Assembly (NCBI GenBank): GCA_963843595.1
Contig: CAWJLG010000015.1
Location: 372,001 to 436,000 of the forward strand
Source: CAIWHR01 sp963843595
GTDB taxonomy: Bacteria > Pseudomonadota > Gammaproteobacteria > Burkholderiales > Casimicrobiaceae
Direction: 5' to 3'
Length of the DNA: 64,000 nucleotides
Below the pieces are notes generated by a model. The model saw nothing but the letters and a program-made list of their open reading frames with translations, did no database searches and had not been told where the DNA came from. Shown here one piece after another: positions 56,644 to 64,000 of the stretch; the stretch's first letter is position 1, and every line of letters begins with the position of its first letter. Position numbers and translations under genes: made by a program.

Positions 56644-57623
56644 ACGAGTTCGAGCTGATCGAGCGATTCTTCACGCGGACGCCGCGCGCGGCGTCCGTTC
56701 GCCTCGGCGTGGGCGACGATGCCGCGCTGCTTGCACCGACGCCAGGGTGGGAACTCGCCGCATCGGTCGACATGCTCGTCGGGGGGCGGCATTTCCTTGC
56801 CGATACCGACCCAGCGAAGCTCGGCCGCAAGGCGCTCGCCGTGAATCTCTCCGACATGGCGGCGATGGGCGCGACGCCGAAGTGGGCGCTGCTCGCCGTG
56901 GCGCTGCCCGAGAGCGACAGCGCATGGCTTGCGCGTTTCGCGGGTGGGTTCTTCGCGCTTGCCGACGAGCATGGTGTCGAGCTCGTCGGCGGCGACACGA
57001 CGAAAGGGCCGCTCAACCTCTGCGTGACGATCCTCGGCGAAGTGCCGGCGGGTCAGGCGCTTACACGGGGCGGGGCGCAACCGGGCGACGACATCTATGT
57101 TTCGGGCTCGCTCGGAGACGCCGCGCTGGCGCTGGCCGCGATGTCGGGTCGAACGCCGCTTGCGCCCGCCGTCGCCGCCACGTGCCGGGAGCGGCTCGAG
57201 AATCCCGCGCCGCGCGTCGCCCTCGGCGAGGCGCTGCGCGGCGTCGCGAGCGCGGCCATCGACGTCTCGGACGGGCTCACCGGCGATCTCGGCCACATCC
57301 TCGAACGGTCCCGCGTCGGCGCGACGATCGAGCTCGCGGCGATTCCACGCAGCCAGGCCCTCGCGGCAAAGCTCGCCGGATCCGAGCGCGCACTCGCACT
57401 GCAATGTCTGCTCGCCGGTGGGGACGACTACGAGCTCTGCTTCACCGCGCCGGCGTCGGCGCGGGAGCGAATGGCGACGATCGCCGGGACGTGCGCGCTG
57501 TCGCTGACGCGCATCGGCGTCGTCACGGGTGGCGCCACTCCTCTGGTCGTGCGCGACGAACGTGGCGACCTGCTGCCGGCCTTACCGCAGGCGTTCGACC
57601 ATTTCGCCGGCACGCCGTCATGA
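56640..57623 (+). CDS. thiL: Thiamine-monophosphate kinase ThiL
   Basis: ATP-dependent kinase making thiamine diphosphate from thiamine monophosphate, 327 residues. GVGDDAALL near 24-32, SVDMLVGGRHF near 43-53, AVNLSDMAAMGA near 68-79, VGGDTTKGPL near 119-128 and AIDVSDGLTGDLGHIL near 208-223. GTG start inside the preceding small ORF. It overlaps pgpA by 4 bases. Confidence 0.94.
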   Translation: MNEFELIERFFTRTPRAASVRLGVGDDAALLAPTPGWELAASVDMLVGGRHFLADTDPAKLGRKALAVNLSDMAAMGATPKWALLAVALPESDSAWLARFAGGFFALADEHGVELVGGDTTKGPLNLCVTILGEVPAGQALTRGGAQPGDDIYVSGSLGDAALALAAMSGRTPLAPAVAATCRERLENPAPRVALGEALRGVASAAIDVSDGLTGDLGHILERSRVGATIELAAIPRSQALAAKLAGSERALALQCLLAGGDDYELCFTAPASARERMATIAGTCALSLTRIGVVTGGATPLVVRDERGDLLPALPQAFDHFAGTPS

Positions 57624-58108
57624 ACGCACCCGCGCCGAGCTGGCGCTTTCTCTTTGCCCATCCCGCGCATTTCGTCGCGCTGGGGTTCGGTGCGGGCCTG
57701 TCACCCGTGGCGCCCGGCACGTTCGGGACGCTGCTCGCGATCCCGATCGCCATGGGATTGCAGGCGCGATTCTCCGATGCGGGCTACCTGCTCGTCGTTG
57801 CGGCGTTCGCTGCGATCGGCATCTGGGCCGCGAGCGTGACCGGCAAGGATCTCGGCGTGCCCGATCACGGCGCGATCGTCTGGGACGAGGTGGTGGCGTT
57901 CCTGCTGGTGCTGTTCTTCGCGGGCACCGATGGCGCGCGCGTCGCGTTCGCGTTCCTGCTGTTCCGGTTCTTCGACATCGTGAAGCCCCCACCGATCCGG
58001 CAGCTCGACGCCGCGCTCAAGAACGGGTTCGGCGTGATGGCGGACGATTTTCTCGCGGCCGGCTACACGCTGCTCGCGCTGGCTGTCGGCCAGAGGATCG
58101 TCCAGTGA
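57620..58108 (+). CDS. pgpA: Phosphatidylglycerophosphatase A PgpA
   Basis: Membrane phosphatase that makes phosphatidylglycerol, 162 residues. Conserved GFGAGLSPVAPGTFGTL near 22-38, HGAIVWDEVVAF (acidic site) near 91-102 and LFRFFDIVKPPPIRQLD near 118-134, with four hydrophobic helices. It overlaps thiL and the next gene by 4 bases. Confidence 0.94.
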   Translation: MNAPAPSWRFLFAHPAHFVALGFGAGLSPVAPGTFGTLLAIPIAMGLQARFSDAGYLLVVAAFAAIGIWAASVTGKDLGVPDHGAIVWDEVVAFLLVLFFAGTDGARVAFAFLLFRFFDIVKPPPIRQLDAALKNGFGVMADDFLAAGYTLLALAVGQRIVQ

Positions 58109-58902
58109 CCGCGTCTAGTAGAGAACCGCCCGACGCCGTGGCCGGCGTGTCCGCGGCGCGGATCGAGGAGGCCGGGCTCAACGCACTGCAGACGCAGCGG
58201 CAGCTGTTCTACGACGGCTGGCTGCTGCGGCTGTCCGCGGGCAAGGCGAGGCGCGCGCGCAGCGTCAATCCGCATTTCGGGTCGACGCTGCCGCTGCCGG
58301 AAAAGATCGCGCACTGCGAGCGCGTGTTCGCCCGGCACGGGCTGCCACTGCTGTTCCGCATGACGCCGTTCGCGCAGCCGGCGGGCCTCGCGGGCGAGCT
58401 CGCCGCGCGCGGCTTTACCGCGTTCGACCCGACGCTGGTTCAGGCAATGCCGCTCGTTCGTCCTCCCGAGTTGCCGGCAGCCGCGCCCGAGGTGACCGTA
58501 ACCGCGCCCGATGCGGACACGTTCGTCGACGCCGTGTGCGACCTTCGCGGGTCCCCGCTGGCGCACCGCGACGCCCTGCGCGAAAGGCTCCTGCATTCCG
58601 TGCTCGAGACGAAGCACGCACTGGTTCGTGTCGGCGATCGCGTCGTCTGCGCGGCGCAGGTCGCGATCGAGGGAACGCTGGCGGGCGTCTTCGATGTCGT
58701 CACCGCGGACGACGCGCGCGGACGCGGCCACGCGACGCTCGCCTGCGCCTACCTGCTGTCCTGGGCCTGGCAGCACGGCGCGCAGGTTGCGTACCTGCAG
58801 GTCGACGCCGGCAACGCGCCTGCACTCGCGGTCTACCGCCGTTTCGGCTTCGCGACGGTCTACACGTATCACTACTGCGCCCGGAGCGGGGAGGACGCAT
58901 GA
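58105..58902 (+). CDS. GNAT-family N-acetyltransferase
   Basis: Acetyltransferase of 265 residues. The C-terminal GNAT core has FDVVTADDARGRGHATLACAYLLSWAWQHGA, including the acetyl-CoA loop RGRGHA, and LQVDAGNAPALAVYRRFGF. The N-terminal half (from about 20 to 120) resembles the second, degenerate GNAT copy found in some such proteins. Substrate unknown. GTG start overlapping pgpA by 4 bases; the stop overlaps a 36-residue ORF. Confidence 0.85.
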   Translation: MTASSREPPDAVAGVSAARIEEAGLNALQTQRQLFYDGWLLRLSAGKARRARSVNPHFGSTLPLPEKIAHCERVFARHGLPLLFRMTPFAQPAGLAGELAARGFTAFDPTLVQAMPLVRPPELPAAAPEVTVTAPDADTFVDAVCDLRGSPLAHRDALRERLLHSVLETKHALVRVGDRVVCAAQVAIEGTLAGVFDVVTADDARGRGHATLACAYLLSWAWQHGAQVAYLQVDAGNAPALAVYRRFGFATVYTYHYCARSGEDA

Positions 58903-59009
58903 GAGTGCGGGGCGAAGCCAAGGAGCGAAGCTCGCGCCCGCGCTCGATTGCGGATGGCCGACGGTGCGGCGGGGTCGCGGCAACGGCCGGTGCGGAGGCC
59001 GATGCATGA
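58899..59009 (+). CDS. Small 36-residue ORF joining GNAT and pncC genes
   Basis: Its ATG overlaps the GNAT stop (ATGA) and its TGA overlaps the pncC start (ATGA). The peptide is basic (MRVRGEAKERSSRPRS) with no recognised domain. The two exact overlaps suggest a translational-coupling spacer or a small protein, but in GC-rich DNA such a short frame can arise by chance. Confidence 0.3.
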   Translation: MRVRGEAKERSSRPRSIADGRRCGGVAATAGAEADA

Positions 59010-59492
59010 GTGCGGCGACGCTGGCGCTGGCGACGGACCTCGGGCGTGCGCTCGCGGCCCGGGGCTGGTTCGTCGCCACGGCCGAGTCCTGCACCGCAGG
59101 GCTGATCGCCGGCGCGATTACGGATGTTGCCGGCAGTTCCGGCTGGTTCGACCGCGGATTCGTCACCTATACGGACGAGGCCAAGATCGAGATGCTCGGC
59201 GTCGCGGCCGAGACGCTTGCCCAATACGGCGCCGTCAGCGAGGCGACGGCAATGGCAGATGGCTGCCGGCGCGTTGGCGCGTAGTCGTGCGGACCTGACC
59301 GTCGCGGTGACGGGTATCGCCGGACCCTCCGGGGGAACGGCCGCCAAGCCGGTGGGCATGGTCTGTTTCGCCTGGGCCCGCCGCGACGGCACGGCGGATG
59401 CGACGACGCGCCGGTTCGCGGGCGACCGGGCCGCCGTCCGCGCGGCGACCGTCGTCGTGGCGCTCGAAGGCCTCCTCGGCCGATCCCGCTGA
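59006..59492 (+). pseudogene. pncC: Nicotinamide-nucleotide amidase PncC/CinA C-domain (frameshift near 59258)
   Basis: NMN deamidase (stand-alone CinA C-terminal domain), about 161 residues after repair. The N-terminal part has TAESCTAGLIAGAIT with the catalytic Ser, VAGSSGWFDRGFVTYTDEAK and AQYGAVSEATAMA. The raw frame then stops at 59284. Dropping one G at 59258 continues the family as MAAGALARSRADLTVAVTGIAGPSGG. The alignment length is then exactly that of intact homologues. It is the last gene before recA. Confidence 0.8.
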
Positions 59493-59548
59493 CCCCGTCC
59501 CGATTGCCGGATCGGTCCCGTGGATTAGGCCGAGCGGGGGCTGGTATC

Positions 59549-59560
59549 GAACGATCGTTC
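59549..59560. promoter_or_regulatory. Palindromic operator in the recA promoter (GAAC-N4-GTTC)
   Basis: GAACGATCGTTC, a perfect 12-bp palindrome, lies 113 bases before recA and 5 bases upstream of a -10-like CATAAT (59566-59571). This position suits a LexA operator. The sequence matches the GAAC-N4-GTTC box of Gram-positive LexA, not the CTGT-N8-ACAG box usual in beta- and gammaproteobacteria, which I could not find in this gap. Confidence 0.5.
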
Positions 59561-59672
59561 TATGCCATAATTCCCTTCGATGACGGGTTCGAGCGCCGAT
59601 GCGGTTTCCCGCCGCGTTCCCGCTGCCGAGCCCCGAAGTACCTGCGCAACCCCCTCCTCAGGACACATCACG

Positions 59673-60710
<1,038 letters not shown>

Positions 60711-60737
60711 TCGGGCCCGCCCCGGCCGGCAAGTGAT

Positions 60738-61220
60738 GTGACGCGACGCGGTCACCGCGATCGACCGCCCCCGTCGTTGAAGGCGACGGCGGTACGGATG
60801 CTCGCGCGTCGCGAGTACAGTCGAGCAGCGCTCGCCTCGCGCCTTGCCGCGACGGGCGCCGCCCCCGACGAGGTGGAGCGGCTCCTGGATGAGCTCGCCG
60901 CGCTGGGCTACCTGTCCGATGCGCGCTTCGCGCACGCGGTGGTGACACAGAAGGCCGGCCGCTTCAGCCGACGCGCGATCGCCGAGTCGCTCAAGGCCGC
61001 CGGAGTGTCCGCGGCGGCCGCGGACGACGCGCTGGCCGAGCACACGCTGGCCGACGATGATGCGTTGGCGGCGCTGTGGCGGCGGCGGTTCGGAAGGCCA
61101 CCGCGCGACGATCGCGAAAAGGCGCGACAGGTCAGATTCCTCCAGAGTCGCGGCTTTTCGCTGGCGGCGATCTTGCGGTTGTTGCGCCACCTGCCCGACG
61201 AGCCGGACGCGGCGGCCTGA
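60738..61220 (+). CDS. recX: RecA regulatory protein RecX
   Basis: Helical-repeat protein that binds RecA filaments and inhibits strand exchange, 160 residues. Conserved LARREYSRAALASRL, LAALGYLSDARFAHA, GVSAAAADDAL and RQVRFLQSRGFSLAAILRLL. The GTG at 60738 is preceded by a weak ribosome-binding site. Cotranscribed with recA, likely by readthrough. Confidence 0.9.
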   Translation: MTRRGHRDRPPPSLKATAVRMLARREYSRAALASRLAATGAAPDEVERLLDELAALGYLSDARFAHAVVTQKAGRFSRRAIAESLKAAGVSAAAADDALAEHTLADDDALAALWRRRFGRPPRDDREKARQVRFLQSRGFSLAAILRLLRHLPDEPDAAA

Positions 61221-61348
61221 CGAGCCGGCGGCTTTTCCGATGGGCGAGGGCGGGGCGCCCGTGTCGGTCCCGTGACCCGCGCACCGCAGGGCCCCGCGCG
61301 GACCGGATCACCGCACACCCCGGCATCGTCTGCACCGGGGCAGCCGAT

Positions 61349-61378
61349 TTGGCGGGCAACACAGTTGCCGCGTAAAAT
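61349..61378 (+). promoter_or_regulatory. Predicted alaS promoter
   Basis: TTGGCG at 61349-61354, 18-base spacer, TAAAAT at 61373-61378, 64 bases before the alaS ATG. It lies in the 221-base recX-alaS gap, in which nothing else is recognised. Confidence 0.5.
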
Positions 61379-61441
61379 CAACGACTTTGTCGAACGGTGC
61401 CCCGCGACCGGGTGCGCCGGACTCACCGGATCGGTCCTCGC

Positions 61442-64000
61442 ATGAAAGCCAACGAAATTCGCACCAGGTTCCTCCAGTATTTCGCCGATCGCGGGCACAC
61501 CGTCGTCGCCAGCTCTTCGCTCGTTCCGGCCAGCGACCCGACGCTGCTGTTCGTCAACTCGGGGATGGTCCAGTTCAAGGACGTGTTCCTCGGCATCGAC
61601 AAGCGGCCGTACTCGCGGGCGACGACCGCACAGCGCAGCGTGCGCGCCGGCGGCAAGCACAACGATCTCGAGAACGTCGGCTACACCGCGCGGCACCACA
61701 CGTTCTTCGAGATGCTGGGCAACTTCAGCTTCGGGGACTACTTCAAGCGCGAGGCGATCCACTATGCGTGGGAGCTGCTCACCAAGGTCTACGGGCTGCC
61801 CGCCGAAAAGCTGTGGACGACCGTCTACGTCGACGACGACGAAGCGTACGACGTGTGGACGAAGGAGATCGGCGTGCCGCCGGAGCGTTGCGTGCGCATC
61901 GGCGACAACAAGGGGGCCCCATACGCGAGCGACAACTTCTGGCAGATGGCGGACACCGGCCCCTGCGGTCCGTGCTCGGAAATCTTCTACGACCACGGCC
62001 CCGAGGTCTGGGGCGGTCCGCCGGGAAGCCCCGAGGCCGACGGCGACCGCTACATCGAGATCTGGAACCTCGTGTTCATGCAGTTCAACCGCGACGACAA
62101 GGGCGTCATGCATCCGCTGCCCAAGCCGTCGGTGGACACCGGTATGGGCCTCGAGCGACTGGCCGCCGTGCTGCAGCACGTCCATTCGAACTACGAAATC
62201 GACCTCTTCCAGGACCTGCTCCGCGCCGCGGTGCGCGAAACCGGCGCCAGGGACTACCTCAGTCCGTCGCTCCGGGTGATTGCCGACCACATCCGGGCGT
62301 GCGCCTTCCTGATCGTCGACGGGATAATCCCCGGCAACGAAGGCCGCGGCTACGTGCTGCGGCGGATCATCCGGCGCGCGATCCGTCACGGCTACCAGCT
62401 TGGCCAGAAGCAGCCGTTCTTCCACAAGCTGGTGGACGACCTCGATCAGGCGATGGGCGACGCCTACCCGGAGTTGCGACGCGACAAGGCGCGCGTGCGC
62501 GACGTGCTGCGGCTCGAGGAGGAGCGCTTCGGGGAGACGATCGAGCACGGGATGAAGATCCTCGGTGAGGCGCTGGCGCGGCTGGAGAAGACGGGAACGA
62601 AAGTGCTCGACGGCGAGACCGCGTTCACGCTCTACGACACGTTCGGCTTTCCCTTCGACCTGACCGCCGACGTCTGCCGCGAGCGCAACATCACCGTCGA
62701 CGAGGCAGGCTTCGACAAGGCGATGGATGCCCAGCGCGAGCGCGCACGTGCCGCGAGCCAGTTCAAGATGGGCGCGCAGCTCGACTACGCGGGGCAGAAG
62801 ACGCAGTTCCGCGGATACGACACGCTGTCCGTCGAGGCCCGCGTGACGGCACTGTACCGGGAAGGTTCGCCCGTCCAGGCGCTCGCCGGCGGCGAACGCG
62901 GCGTTGTCGTGCTGTCCGAAACGCCCTTCTACGCCGAGTCCGGCGGCCAGGTGGGCGACCGCGGCGAGCTGTCGAAGGGCGGCGCCTGCCTGACGCTCTT
63001 CACCGTCGAGGACACGCAGAAGATCCAGCCCGACGTGTTCGGCCACGTCGGCGAGGTGAAGACCGGCGAGCTGAAAATCGGCGACACCGTCGCCGCGCAG
63101 GTGGACCACGCGGCCCGCGCGCGGACGATGCGCAACCACTCTGCGACGCACCTGATGCACAAGGCGCTGCGCGAGGTGCTGGGCGCCCACGTCCAGCAGA
63201 AGGGCTCGCTCGTCGATGCTGACAAGACGCGTTTCGACTTCGCCCACAACGCACCGGTCACCGACGACGAGATCCGGCGCGTCGAGGCGCTCGTCAATCG
63301 CGAGATCCTCGCCAACGCGGCGACGCAGGCACGCGTGATGCCGATCGAGGAGGCGCAGAAATCCGGGGCGATGATGCTCTTCGGCGAGAAGTACGGCGAC
63401 ATGGTTCGCGTGCTCGACATCGGCAGCTCGCGCGAGTTCTGCGGCGGCACGCACGTCGCGCGCACCGGCGACATCGGCTTCTTCAAGATCGTGGGCGAAG
63501 GCGGGGTCGCGGCCGGCGTTCGCCGCGTCGAGGCGGTGACCGGCGACAACGCGCTCACGTGGGTGCAGGCGCAGGAGGCGAAGATCGCCGCGGCGGCCGC
63601 CGCGCTGAAGGCGCCCGTGGCGGAGGTCGAGGCGAGGATCGCCCAGCTGATCGAAAGCGCGCGAGGCGCGGAGAAGGAACTCGCCCGGCTCAAGGCGAAG
63701 CTCGCGGCGAGCGCCGGCGACGACCTGGTCGGACGCGCCGTGGACATCAAGGGTCCGCAGGGCAGCGTCCGGGTTCTCGCGGCGACCGTCGACGGCGCCG
63801 ACGTCAAGGGCCTGCGCGAAACGCTCGACAAGCTCAAGGACAAGCTCAAGAGCGCGGCGATCGTGCTGTCGACGGTCAGCGACGGGAAGGTCACGCTGAT
63901 TGCCGGGGTGACCGCCGATCTCACCGCGAGGGTCAAGGCCGGCGAGCTCGTCAATCACGTCGCACAGCAGGTCGGCGGCAAGGGGGGCGGGCGTCCGGAC
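61442..64000 (+). CDS. alaS: Alanyl-tRNA synthetase AlaS (3' end cut by the window)
   Basis: Class II synthetase charging tRNA-Ala; 853 residues are visible of the usual 870-880. N-terminal catalytic core MKANEIRTRFLQYFADRGH, then SSLVPASDPTLLFVNSGM, GKHNDLENVGYTARHHTFFEMLGNFSFG, motif 3 VIADHIRACAFLIVDG near 279-294 and NEGRGYVLRRIIRRA. The editing domain has the zinc/catalytic HSATHLMHKAL and CGGTHVARTG. The C-terminal coiled coil and C-Ala domain follow, ending at GGRPD at the window edge, where the conserved GGGGRPDMA tail of the family starts. Confidence 0.96.
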   Translation, partial: MKANEIRTRFLQYFADRGHTVVASSSLVPASDPTLLFVNSGMVQFKDVFLGIDKRPYSRATTAQRSVRAGGKHNDLENVGYTARHHTFFEMLGNFSFGDYFKREAIHYAWELLTKVYGLPAEKLWTTVYVDDDEAYDVWTKEIGVPPERCVRIGDNKGAPYASDNFWQMADTGPCGPCSEIFYDHGPEVWGGPPGSPEADGDRYIEIWNLVFMQFNRDDKGVMHPLPKPSVDTGMGLERLAAVLQHVHSNYEIDLFQDLLRAAVRETGARDYLSPSLRVIADHIRACAFLIVDGIIPGNEGRGYVLRRIIRRAIRHGYQLGQKQPFFHKLVDDLDQAMGDAYPELRRDKARVRDVLRLEEERFGETIEHGMKILGEALARLEKTGTKVLDGETAFTLYDTFGFPFDLTADVCRERNITVDEAGFDKAMDAQRERARAASQFKMGAQLDYAGQKTQFRGYDTLSVEARVTALYREGSPVQALAGGERGVVVLSETPFYAESGGQVGDRGELSKGGACLTLFTVEDTQKIQPDVFGHVGEVKTGELKIGDTVAAQVDHAARARTMRNHSATHLMHKALREVLGAHVQQKGSLVDADKTRFDFAHNAPVTDDEIRRVEALVNREILANAATQARVMPIEEAQKSGAMMLFGEKYGDMVRVLDIGSSREFCGGTHVARTGDIGFFKIVGEGGVAAGVRRVEAVTGDNALTWVQAQEAKIAAAAAALKAPVAEVEARIAQLIESARGAEKELARLKAKLAASAGDDLVGRAVDIKGPQGSVRVLAATVDGADVKGLRETLDKLKDKLKSAAIVLSTVSDGKVTLIAGVTADLTARVKAGELVNHVAQQVGGKGGGRPD

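Noticed and set aside
60908..63958. Very long open frame (1016 residues) on the minus strand opposite recX and alaS
   Set aside because: It is an antisense shadow of GC-rich coding DNA; the plus strand encodes clear RecX and AlaS.

Overview
This window is GC-rich chromosomal DNA from a betaproteobacterium, probably Burkholderiales or Rhodocyclales. The assignment rests on several things seen together: the block glyA-nrdR-ribD-ribE, the block ribB-ribH-nusB-thiL-pgpA-pncC-recA-recX-alaS, the mog-darP-pmbA arrangement, and a hybrid flavoprotein typical of aerobic CoA-dependent anthranilate degradation, best known from Azoarcus. No rRNA, tRNA, CRISPR array, insertion sequence or phage gene was seen. 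The first gene (an MFS exporter) and the last (alaS) run off the ends. No gap without a gene exceeds 300 bases.

Layout. 1-9.4 kb: the end of an MFS exporter, then on the minus strand rhlE, a glutathione-type ABC importer (gsiABCD) and rlmM. 9.5-20.7 kb: housekeeping genes typA, rmuC, mtfA, aidB, an EamA exporter, mog, darP, pmbA and an unrecognised 542-residue protein. 20.9-24.5 kb: a TRAP transporter whose binding-protein gene converges on its two permease genes, with a bidirectional terminator between them. 24.7-28.2 kb: glyA-nrdR-ribD-ribE. 28.3-36.9 kb: minor pilin genes and pilY1 on the minus strand. 37.0-48.9 kb: an anthranilate/aromatic-acid catabolic island on the plus strand. 49.0-54.1 kb: a TetR-controlled RND efflux system. 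54.2-64 kb: the rest of the riboflavin operon followed by nusB through alaS.

How the genes work together. The catabolic island is close to a complete hybrid pathway. A CoA ligase activates 2-aminobenzoate, and a monooxygenase/ene-reductase fusion hydroxylates and reduces the ring. An SDR, an enoyl-CoA hydratase, an acyl-CoA dehydrogenase, a hot-dog thioesterase and a RidA-type deaminase follow. Most of these genes overlap by 4 bases, and a MarR regulator is encoded inside the operon. Glutaryl-CoA dehydrogenase, a zeta-GST isomerase, a fumarylpyruvate-hydrolase-like enzyme and a kynurenine formamidase continue on the same strand, suggesting a link to tryptophan and gentisate-type catabolism. 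Pilus genes, the island and the efflux system together separate ribE from ribB by about 26 kb.

Six otherwise recognisable genes (gsiD, dctQ, dctM, pilW, the FAH-family hydrolase, pncC) carry reading-frame breaks, seven breaks in all. Each is repaired by a one-base change, so sequence error is at least as likely as decay.
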